Positions 32,739-44,700 of a stretch of DNA of 64,000 bases are shown in pieces (within the stretch, counting starts at the first letter, position 1; every line of letters starts with the position of its first letter). The translations under genes and the position numbers were made by a program. The notes under the pieces were generated by a model, which was given only the letters and a program-made list of their open reading frames with translations, did no database searches and had not been told where the DNA came from. The DNA comes from Cololabis saira (Eukaryota > Chordata > Actinopteri > Beloniformes > Belonidae), in assembly GCF_033807715.1 (NCBI RefSeq), contig NC_084599.1, positions 3,844,625 through 3,908,624 of the forward strand, written 5' to 3'.

Positions 32739-35700
32739 ATGGATCCACCAAAGTCCGTGCGCGTGAAACGGTATAAACGGTTTACCGTGAGCGGATGAAG
32801 ACGCAATATCTAAACGCGATATATAAAATCATAAATCTCAAAAACTAAAGTATGAATTAATTCCAAATACATCTCCTGTGGTCTGAAAGGCTTCTGTGTT
32901 ACTTTTTTTCCATCGACAGTTTTGAAGGATCTAGCTGTGGGATTTCTGTATTTAGAAAAATACAGGACTGTCTCAGAATAATAATAATAAAAATCATCCA
33001 TCAATAATAATAAAGTTCTTTATTTTCTGTAATGCAATTAAAAAAACAAAAATGTCATACATTCTGGATTCATTACAAATCAACTGAAATATTGCAAGCC
33101 TTTTATTATTTTAATATTGCTGATTATGGTTTACAGTTTAAGATTAAGATTCCCAGAATATTCTAATTTTTTGAGATAGGATATTTGAGTTTTCTTAAGC
33201 TGTAAGCCATGATCAGCAATATTAAAATAATAAAAGGCTTGCAATATTTCAGTTGATTTGTAATGAATCCAGAATGTATGACATTTTTGTTTTTGTAATT
33301 ACATTACAGAAAATCACAATATTCAAATTTTCTGACACAGTCCTGTATGTGTAAAATTAAAAAACGATTTACGTTTTTTTGTCAAGGTCAAAGTCAAAGT
33401 AGCTTTATTATCGTTTCTTCACATGTCAGACATACAAAGAATCGAGAGGACGTTTCCCACTTCCCTCGGTGAAACATATAAAGTGCGCAGGCACATGCAC
33501 AACAGATAAAGATTTAAAAAAGATAAAGATAAAGATTTAAAAAATATAAAAAAAAAGAGTTCACATGAATAAATACAACACTACACAGACATTTTCTGTA
33601 ACTGACCTGAGTGCAAAAGGGAATTTTTTTTGTTTTTTTTGTTTTTGTGAAGTATGTAAAACAGTTTTATAAATATATATTAAAAACAATGAGCAGTAAA
33701 TTAAGTGAATTTAAAGTGACACAGTGGTGATATTAAAAGAGGCAGTTGTTTCGTAGTCCTGAGTGTTCATGGGGGGGGGGCTTTTGGGGGGATTTCAGTT
33801 CAGTTCCCTGTCAGTCTGGAGGATCTGGAGGATCTGGCTGGGGGGAGTGAGGGGAGAGAGTTTAGCATCCTGACTGCTTGGTATGCGAAGCATTTACTGA
33901 GTCTGGTGGTGCGGCAACGGAGGCTCCTGTACCTTCTACCTGAGGGTAGGAGGTTCCTGTACCTTCTACCTGAGGGTAGGAGGCTGAACAGACTGTGTGC
34001 GGGGTGGCTGGTGTCGCTCGCAATCGCGATAGCTTTCCGGGTGAGGCGGGTGGTGTAAATGTCCTTCAAGGAGGGGAGTGGGGCACCTATGATCTTCCCA
34101 ACTGTGTTCACTATGCGTTGCAGTGCTTTCCTGCTGTATTCAGTACAGCTACCGCCCCACACAGTGATGCAGCTGGACAGGATGCTCTCAATGGTGCCCT
34201 GGAAGAAGGTTTTCAGGATGGGTGTGGGAGCTCTCGCTCTCTTGAGCTTGCGGAGGAAGTAAAGGCGCCGCTGGGCTTTCTTTGCCAGTGACGCAGAGTT
34301 GGTGGCCCAGGAGAGGTCCTCACTGATGTGCACCCCCAGGAATTTGGTTCCGCTGACCCGCTCCACAGCAGCACCATCGATGGTCAGTGGTGGGAGTTCA
34401 GTTGGTGCTGAAGGTTGGTGTGCAGTCGTGAGTCAGCAGGGTGAAGAGCAGGGGACTGAGCACGCAGCCTTGTGGGGCCCCTGTGCTGAGTGTGATGCTG
34501 CTCGAGGTGTTGTTGCCGACTAGGACTGCTTGTGGCCTCTCACTGAGGAAGTCCAGTATCCAGTTACAGAGGGAGGCGTTAAGCCCCAGCTGGTCCAGTT
34601 TGCAGATGAGTTGTTGTGGGATTATGGTATTAAATGCTGAACTAAAGTCTATGAAAAGCATTCTCACATATGAGTCTGGAGTTTTCTGTGGGGTTGTGTT
34701 GTTTGTAGCTTCAAACCGTGCAAAGAAGCTGTTGAGGTCGTTCAGCAGAGAGATGTTGTCGTAGCAGGTCTGTGATGCAGGCTTGTAATCCGTTATGGTC
34801 TGGATGCCCTGCCACAGGCTGCGCGTGTCTCTGCTGTCCTGGAAGTGGCTGGTGATCTTATTTGTATATTCCAGTTTTGCTTTTTTGATGCCACGGGACA
34901 GGTTGGCTCTCGCTGTTCTCCGGCCAGTTTTGTCCCCGGATTTGAAGGCTTTGTCTCTGGCCCTCAGCAGCCGATGGACAGCCCCTGTCAGCCATGGCTT
35001 TTTGTTAGCCCGGGTGGTGATGGTCTTGGGGTCTTTGGTAGTTATTTGTACTTTTTTAGCAATGTATTTAGTTAGTATGGACTTGTAACATACAGATTAT
35101 TAAAGATTGGTTTATATGGGTTGTTTTGATAGCAAATAAAAATAGCATGCAAAAAAGTTGAAATCTGCTTATGCAGACTTGTTCTGCTGGGTCATGTCTG
35201 GGTTAAGGATTGAGAGCGTGGCTCCGTACCCGTGTCACAGATGTGGCTGAGCAGCGGCGGAGCTGACAGGAAGAGCTGGTCCTGACACGACTGCTCCACC
35301 GAGCCCACCCTCGTGGTGGAGATCCAGGCACTCTCCTCGCCCAGGTTCACCCCGGCCATGGAGGCCACGTCGTTGATATCATCCTCCTCTCTGAACACAA
35401 ACATGCACAAACATGCACTTCCTGATCCCTTACAACAATCTGAGCCTACACATTTAAGCCCAAATACAGAAACGTTATTACCTGTAAAATGTTAAACTCT
35501 CCTTGAAGTGTAGATCCCGAGCCTCTATGAAAGAAAAACTTTAAAGTACTTTCCATAAATGGATTTTGCATGAGCCAAATCTGTGTCAGAGACTACGTTT
35601 ACATGCAGTCAAAATTGGGGTTATTGCTAATATTCCGGTTACTGAAACATTGGGAATATTCCGTTTCCATGGTAATTAATCATTCAGGATATCTGGATCA

Positions 35701-38700
35701 AACCAGCGACGCACGGAGAACGTCATGACGCAATTCCTGTCATTTCTGCTTCTTCTTCCTGTATCCAAATTCAAAACAAATGCTGCTTCGCGCAACCTGA
35801 CAACCGGACCTTACCTGGGGGGAGTTTTCTGGAGTGGATCACCATGCTCCTCAGGGGGAGCCTGTCACTGATAAAACTCCTGGACGGGGCTGACGGGACC
35901 AGGGCCGGGACCAGGGCCGGTCTCAGAGCCGCTCCACGGGCCTGCGGGAGATTCAGGGGGTTTTAAAGGACACCTTTTAGCTATCTCCTCCAGACTTTCT
36001 TTATGAAAACGTTATATAATGTGTGTTGTAAAATCAAATCAGCCTAATGCGCCAAAACACATCATAGTTTAACGTTCCGTTAATGACTTACTATGGTTCA
36101 AATACGACCACGAAAACCAAATAAGTCCAAGTGGCGAAGTAAATCGAGTTAGTTGCAAGATTAACGAGACAAAAACATGTGTGTGTAGATGGGGCCGATC
36201 TTCTGAAGCTCGGCTCCATAGTCCAAGGATCATTTCTTTTGAGTTCTTCTGCGCTTCTGAAGCTACTTTCACATAGAACGCAGTTTTTGCCGCGCACACC
36301 GCTGGGGTGGGCGCAGACTCGGCGCAGAGCAGCGCGCATATTCGTTGCAAGTTGCTTGGCGAACTTGGGGGAATACAGGCTCGGGAGCTACAGCTCCATG
36401 ATGGCCAAGTCTACTTCAGGCTGAACAGGGAGCAGTTTGACTGTTGGGGAGAGTTGGAGCCTCAGCTGATCAACCAACTTCAGGCTCCATCACTACAGCT
36501 GAACGCCTGGCCTCCCTTCCTGTCTGTCATATATCTGTCCCTCAAGTTCTTCCATTTTTTTCTTCAAGTCACCCACTGTAAATAGTTAAAAACATATTTT
36601 ATTAAAAAACCTTTCTGAACTATGTTGTTGTTTTGTAGCTCATGTCAGTCATCTAGATTTTTATACTGAGTGGACATGTCGTGCTTCAGTTTGCAAAAGT
36701 ATTGACACGTGGTCTTTTCATAACCATATATTGATAAATGATTCAATTGATCCTGATATGAGGCATGGAAATGCTATATTTTATTTTAAATTAACATTTT
36801 ATTGTTAAAAGAGCAAAAGAATATCACATTTCTACCACTTTTAAACACACCAGGTATGTCCGAATTCTGGGAGATTTCTCTCCACTTTTGTCCCTTTTTA
36901 TTGATGTCCCGATAGGCTGCAGTCTCATCCCACAAGACCTGGAACCAGGACTAGACCTGGACCAGGAACCAGCTCCTCACACAGACTCACAGCCAAGATC
37001 ATTCTTTCTTCCATCTTGTCTTCTCATGAGGATTTCATGGACCCTCCTTACTGCTGCTGCTGCTCGTCTCCACCTCCTCAGAAGAAGAACTAAAGCCAGG
37101 GCTTTTCTTTGAACCAGGACAGATGCATTCTGCAAACCGAGCTGTAGCTACTGTACGTCCAAACGAGTGGGAAAACGGCACCAGACCGGAAAAACTTTTT
37201 TTCGGTCGCCAAGCAACTTGCAACGAATATGTACGCGATGCGCTCCCTGCTCTGCGCCGTCTCTGCCCCGTCTCTGCGCCCACCCCGGCGGTGCGTGCCG
37301 CAAACTGCCTTCTAGGTGAAAGACGCTTTGCGGCGTTTTGCGCCCTTGCTGCTGCGGCAACACGGCGGCGTGTGTCCACTTGTGCCCTATGCTGCCGCGC
37401 AAACTCAGCGGCGTGCGCCCTGATGCGTGCCGCCGACCTCGGCGGCAGACCCTGCGCCCTTGTGCGGAGGCTGCACATACACAATGAATGGGAAAGCCGG
37501 CGGCGGCTGCCGCTCTGCGCCCTCTATGTGAAAACCGCTTAATACAGACCACCTGACAACTGATATTGATTCCAATATCAGAGCTACACCTTCCTTATCA
37601 TTATTATTATTATAACAACTAGTAATGTTTTTTTTATTAACGAGGATACCGGACACTGTACCTAAAATAACTTATAAAGAGGAGCAAGAAATTTACTAAA
37701 ATGTATTAAAGAAATAAATTCATTTGAAATTAACAGAAAGTAGCAACTACGGAAGAGTATTAGGGCCAGGCAGGAGAAAAATAAAAATAATATTTTAGAG
37801 GAGGAAAATTTTTTTTTCTCATTATGCACTTTGAGAAAAAAATAAATATAAATGTCGAGATTAATGTTGAAGTAAAAAGTAAAAATTTCGTGAATAAAGT
37901 TGAAATATTGAAAAAAAGGGCAAAATTTCGACTTTATTCTTGAAATTGTATTTCAACATTAATCTCGACATTTCACATTTTTTCTCGAGAGGAAACCATA
38001 TAAAAAAAAAAAATCTTCCCCTCTCAAATATTTCTTCTCTTGCATGGCCCTAATACTCTTCCATTAAGCAACCACCTTAGGTTTTTCAAATTGAATGTTT
38101 GAAGTAAAACTGCTAAAATCTGGTGGTCATTTAATGAAAAGCATTTCTGTTCTTCCACAGTGGCTTCAGAATTGAAAAGCAAACGCTGCCTTCTGGAAAC
38201 GTGTGCAGGGCAGATCGTTGGTCTGCACGTCTCAGTTCTGTCATGTTGCAGAGGAAGCTGACGCTCAGAATCCTGCTGCTGCTGCAGGAGGTTCAGCAGC
38301 TCAAACCTGTTCCACCAGCACTGGGAATGTTTACTTTATAAAAGAAAAGACATTAGAATTGTGCATTATGATTTCTTGCTCACTGGTTTCACTCTTGTGG
38401 CTTAAAAGAAGATCAGATTACATTTTATGACAGTTAAGAAAAACCAGTCAATTTCAAATGGTTCATATATTTGTTCTTTCCACTGTTTATTACGGAAGCG
38501 TATTGCATTCACTTGAGAAAAAAAAAATCTGCTCTATTTTTCTGAATTAACGAGATAATTATCTTAGAATTCCAAGAAAAGTTTTAATGAAAAAAATTAA
38601 TTTGCTTTGTTTTTCTGAATTAACGAGATAATTATCCAGAATTCCGAGAAAAGTTTTAATGAAAAAAAAATCTGCTGTTTTTCTGAATAAACAAGATAAT

Positions 38701-41700
38701 TATCTCAGAATTCCAAGAAACATTTTTATTTAAAAAAATCTGCTCTCTTTTTCTGAATTAATGAGATAATTATCTCAGAATTCAGAGAAAAATTGTAATA
38801 AAAAATAATCTGCTCTGTTTTTCTGAATTAACTAATTAATTATCTCTTTTTCTTGGAATTCTGAAATAACTCGTTAATTCAGAAAAACAGAGCAGATTTT
38901 TTTTCCTCAAGTGAATGCAATACGCTTCTGTAGATAATCACTTGACTTTCTCAAATCTCTGTTTGAGCTGTGCAGATCTGAGCGTGAGAGACGGATATCC
39001 TGGTACCTGCTGGCTGGGCTGGACGGCTGGTCTGGAGTCGGCGGGGGGCTGCTTCGTGCTGGGGGGCTGCTTGGTGCTGCAGGACAGCGCTGCTGGGCTG
39101 CAGGTGGAAGTTACCGCCTGCTGGATGAACGACTGGGCGTCTGCCGTCAGCAGACGCACCGCAGGAAGACTTTTCTGGGATAAAGAGTTGTGTCATCAAG
39201 CAAATACATGGAGCATGCTTAGGATATGAAAATGGTATTTTTAGTTGTTGAGTAAATTGTTTAATTTCCTGACAGTCAAGGAAGCAGACACCACTTCTGG
39301 TCACCTTAAGAAAAGGTACCAAGCAGGGTTGTGGAGTGGATTTTAACTCGTCGTAGAGCTGCTCTGTGAACTCCTCTGGTTCCATCTTCCCTTCCTGCAG
39401 CTCACAAAAAATCTTCCTCAAGTGATGTGAAAATCAAATCAATATAAATGTGTCATAGGAGAGCAGTAAATGGATCATCTTAACACTGCACCATGATAAA
39501 AACTACAACATTTACCATCTGTATCAAAGCAGTGCTTATTCTTTTGCTCTAGTTAACCCTTGTGCTGTCTTCAGGTCAAGGGAGGAGGGAAGGAAGGAAG
39601 GAAGGAAGGGAGGAAAGAAGGAAGGAAGGGAGGAAGGGAGGAAAGAAGGAAGGAAGGGAGGAAAGAAGGTAGAAAAGAAGGAAGGAGGGTAGAAAAGAAG
39701 GAAGGAAGGAAGGAAGGTAGAAGGAAGGAAAGAAGAAAAGGAAGGAAGGAAGAAAGAAAGAAAGAAAAGAAGGAAGGAAGGGAGAAAAGAAGGAAGGAAG
39801 AAAGAAAAGAAGGAAGGAAGAAAGAAAAGAAGGAAAGAAGAAAGAAAAGAAGGAAGGAAGAAAGGAAGGGAGAAAAGAAGGAAGGAAGGAAGAAAAGAAG
39901 GAAGGAACGAAGGAAGGAAGGAAGAAAAGAAGGAAGGAGGAAAGGAAGGAAGGGAGAAAAGGAGACAAGAAGGAAGGAAGGAAGGTAGAAAAGAAGGAAG
40001 GAAGGAAGGAAGGAAGGGAGGAAAGAAGGAAGGAAGGGAAAAGAAAGAAGGAAAGGAGTAAAGAAGGAAGGAAGGGAAAAGAAAGAAGGAAAGGAGTAAA
40101 GAAGGAAGGAAGGAAGGTAGAAAAGAAGGAAGGGAGGAAGAAAGAAAAGAAGGAAAAGAAGGAAGGAAGGAAGGAAGGAAGGGAGGAAAGAAGGAAGGAA
40201 GGGAAAAGAAAGAAGGAAAGGAGTAAAGAAGGAAGGAAGGAAGGAAGGAAGGAAGGAAGGAAGGAAGGAAGGAAGGAAGGAAGGAAGGAAGGAAGGAAGG
40301 AAGGAAGGAAGGAAGGAAGGAAGGAAGGAAGGAAGGAAGGAAGGAAGGAAGGAAGGAAGGAAGGAAGGAAGGGAGGGGAAAAGAAAGAAGGAAAGGAGTA
40401 AAGAAGGAAGGGAGTAAAGAAGGAAGGAAGGAAGGAAGGAAGGAGGAAGGGAGTAAAGAAGGAAGGGAGTAAAGAAGGAAGGAAGGAAGGAAGGAAGGAA
40501 GGAAGGAAGGAAGGAAGGAAGGAAGGAAGGAAGGAAGGAAGGAAGGAAGGAAGGAAGGAAGGAAGGAAGGAAGTAAAGAAGGAAGGGAGAAGGAAGGAGA
40601 GAGCAGGAGGAAAGAAGGACCAGGAGAATTGGGTCATTTTGACCCAAAGACAGTACAAGGGTTAAGAGGAACAATCTTTTTCTCATATTAGTCTCATATC
40701 CTGCTGATCAAAGCAGACTTCATGAAACAATGTCTGTAGCCATTCCTGTCATCACTACTTGTTATTGCCATTAACACCTTAAATCCTGCAAACATTCAGA
40801 GAGCTTGCAGGGCAGCGTTACCAGCAGGCTCCGGACCAGCGCCTTCACGTTGTTAGCCATGTTAGCAGACTTGGAATCACTGGAGGCCAGTTTGATCAGA
40901 GTCACCAGGAAGTTCTTGCATTTCTTCACACTTTCCAGCGTCTCCTGTGGGTGAATCCAAAAGGTCATCCTATAAATATCACTCTAAAAGTCATGATGCA
41001 GCTCTTTTCGTCTATGGAAAACTATTTTGTTTTGCAAATATTCACTCATTTTAAAAGTGATGGCTGCAAAACATTCCAGAAAAGACGGGTCAGGGTCCAT
41101 GTTTACCACTGTGTGACATCACCTTTCCTTAAACAACAGTCAGGATGCTTTGGGACAAAAGATTATTATTATTATTACATTATTATTATTATCATCATTA
41201 TTATTATTATTATTATTAAATCTTTCCCATTCTTGCTCAATGGATTAGCTAAGTTGCTCAACAGTGCGGTGTCTCTGTTGTGGTATATTTTATTTCATAG
41301 TTGTCCACCGATTTCCAGAGGGAGACGGGTCTGGACTGCAGGCAGGTCCGTCTAGTACGGGGTGGACATGCGTGGTCCTCCAGGACCGCTGTCCTGCATG
41401 TTTTACATGTTTCGTTGTTTTACACACACCTAATTCTAATGAATGGTCATCAGCATGACATCAGTCTACACATCTCTGTTATGGCACTTTTCCACTAGTA
41501 CCTTCTCAGCACCTCGTCCTCGTTTATTTTCAACACCCAGATCAGAAGTAGGAGGTTGGAGTGAAGCTGCTGTGACGTTTTTGATTGTGTATCTAAATGA
41601 AGAAGACAACAACACTAAAGATGTAGAACTTGGAGGAGATGATAGATGTGCTGCTGGATCTGTGGCTTGTGTTTGATACAAAGTTAAAAAATGAGAGTGA

Positions 41701-44700
41701 GAGAAGATTCAAGCGGCAACGCTTTTTTCTTTTGTTTGTTTTTCTCTGCGCTGCTGAAAAGTCAGCTGGAGCCGTGAGCAGCTATGAAGTGACAGAGCTC
41801 CTGGTAGATCTGGTCGTTCCTTATCTCCGTCTAGATCTTTTTAATTCTCTCCTCAGCACCAGGTTTATGAACATCTGCACCTCAGAGTTGGATCATGAAA
41901 CGAAAGTTACGCCTGTAACTACGGTTCTATGAGTCCCGGATGACCGCCAGGCGGTGCTGTAAGCACTGGATATCTTCCCTCGCGCATGCGCATGTCGAGT
42001 ACAATACCAACAATGTCACGTCACCCGTGACCCCTGCATGACCCCCGGAAGGGTATATCTTCCGGCGTCAGCATGGGATCGACTCCTAGAATCTTCTCGC
42101 GAGAGCACGAGGACTCGGAGTGACCGGCAGGCCTGGCGGTCATCCGGGACTCATAGAACCGTAGTTACAGGCGTAACTTTCGTTCTATTTCGTCCCTACT
42201 GACCGCCAGGCGGTGCTGTAAGCACTGGATGACGAATACCAACAATGTCACGTAGGATCCCGGTCACATACCTCACTGACCAGGGGCAGAAGGACCCGGG
42301 AGTAGAACCATGCCCAATGGTTGGGGAGTGGCGACATTGATCCGGTAAAACCTGGAGAACGTGTCTGGCGACGTCCATGAAGTCGCGGTGCAGATGTCCT
42401 CCAGAGGCACCCCCTGCAGGGCAGCCAAGAAGCTGCGACGCTTCTGGTCGAGTGGCACCTCACCCCCACTGGTAAGGGGCGGCCACTGGCCCTGTGGGTG
42501 CGCTCAACGGTGTCCACCACCCAGTGGGACGGCGCTGTCCAGAAACAGCACGCCCCCTGTTGGGGCCACCATGGCAGAGAACAAGCGGCTCCGACCGTCG
42601 CACAGGCGCGGTAGCATAAGCAGCAAGGGCCCGTACGGGGCACAAAGGGCTTGGCCCACTCTCTGCAGGACCTAGGGCAGGAACGCCACGTTCGGCCACA
42701 ACGTAGCCCCTGAGCTGACTGACAGGGCATGTAACTCATCGACTCGCCGATGTCATGGCGAGGAGAAAAGCTATCTCCATAGAGAGCCACTTCAGGCCCA
42801 CCCGGGCCAAGGGCCCAAAGGGTGGAGAAGAGAGGGCACCTAGCACCATGGGCAGGTCCCACACTGCTCGGGGGTTTATATTCATGTTTATGTTCTGGTT
42901 CTCTGGAAAGCGTCTAGAGACAACATCTGTTGTATTAGACGCTATATAAATAAAATCGAATGGAATCGAAAACTGGGGCCTTTGGGCTCCTCGGGGGGGG
43001 GCAGCCTCAGAGCCCCCCTGAGAAAGAGAAACCAGCCGGTGGCACCCCACGGTGGCATTCTCAACCAGGGCATGTTGCGATGAAATGACACATACACCCT
43101 TAAAGTGGACTGAGCACAGCCACCATCCAGAAGGGACCGAAAGGAACCCCAGGATCGTGGCCACGGGGCAAAGAACAGGGTCCTCTGCCCCGTCTGCACA
43201 CCAGGCAGAGAATCTCCCCCACCCGCACTCATACCAGAGGCGGGTAGGAGGCACATGGGCATTCGAGATGCCAGCCCTGACGGGTTCAGGACAGCTTGAC
43301 AACAATGGGTCGGGCGCCGCAGCGGCCAGACTCAGAGCCAAAAACGACGGGGTCGGGGTGCAAAACCTGAATCCCCGGCTGGAAAAGACGGTCCCTCTGG
43401 GGGGCGTCATGTTGTGTCGCAGCAGAGCCTCCGCAGCAGTGTCTCCAGGCAGGAACATCGCCCGAAGGCCGGGCAGGCGAGGAGCTGTCCACGCTAGGAG
43501 GCCCCGGGACACCTGCAGCAGCTGTGCAGAGTCGGGGCCCCCTCTGGTGGCCGATCAAGGAACAGTGGACACACTGTCCGACCGACCCGGCACGTGCCTC
43601 CCCCACAGGAGTTGCAAAAAATGTTAGTGTGAAGTGCAGAGCCCAGAGCTCCAGCACGTTGATGTGGCGCGTGCGGACCCGGGAGGACTACTGATGACAG
43701 CCTCCTGGCAGGGAGGGGAAAGCGCCTAAGGGCACACCCCTCAGCCGGAACGTCCCGCCCTTCCAGGGTGCAAGGGTATAGACACACACCCGCGAAACCC
43801 TGACCAGCCTGCGCCCGTGCCTCTTGGCATCCAGGCGAGGCTGTCCAGCCACATTGCAGGGGGCGTAGCGACAGCAGGCCCAAAGGTATAAGAGGGGCAA
43901 GGGTTGCCATCACGCACCTGGTGAAAAAAATCCTCGGTGACAGGGAGAGCCCGCACAGGAGCACCCTGAACCGACAACGGTGGCCCCGGTAGGCGAACCC
44001 CCGGAACTACCGGTGACGTGCCGCGACCGGCACGTGAAACAAGCGCCCTGTAGGTCCACAGTTGCAAACCACTTCCTCCTGACCAACGCAGAGCATCCGC
44101 TGTGGTCAAGCCTCCGGAAGGGCAGGACCTTCATGTATTCGTCGAGGTCCCTCAGGTCCAAGATGGGACGACGTCCGTCGTCTCTCTTGCTGACGAGAAA
44201 GTAGCTCAAGTAGAACCCCCAGGCCGCGGCGGGGGGTCCACCGGCATGATGGCGCTCTTGGCCAGTAGGGCGGGCAACACCTGAGCCCGAGCCGGAATGT
44301 TTGCCGGGTCTCTGACGATGGTCATTTCAACCCGGCCGGAGGTAGGAGGCCGGTGTCGGAACTGCAATACGTACCCCTGGGCTAGGGTGGAAACCACCCG
44401 GGCCCCAATGAGCAGGCAGCCCAGTAACCGAGCTGCTGCCGGAAAAGTAGCTGACGACCGGCTCCGTGGCCTCAGCGCCGTCTCCCCCGGGCTCTGGACG
44501 TCCCGGGGGGGCGACGGTCGGGATCAACGCCCCGACGCTGGTGGGACTGTCCGCGCCCAAGGGGGACGAAAGTCACCAGCAGGCTGACTCACAGACCGCT
44601 GAAAGCCGCGCCGGCCGCCGTGTGCAGGCGGCCGGGGGCGAGGCCCGGGGGCCGGTGAAGGGCCTCCCGGTGTACAGGAAGCCATCACAGTGACCGGTGG

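Noticed and set aside
36069..37552. Several GC-rich ORFs of 75-150 codons
   Set aside because: They lie in inverted MITE arms and read on both strands; no conserved motif.
39560..40686. ORFs up to 371 codons of Phe/Leu/Pro/Ser or Lys/Glu/Gly/Arg in the GGAA tracts
   Set aside because: Low-complexity translation of a microsatellite, open in several frames on both strands.
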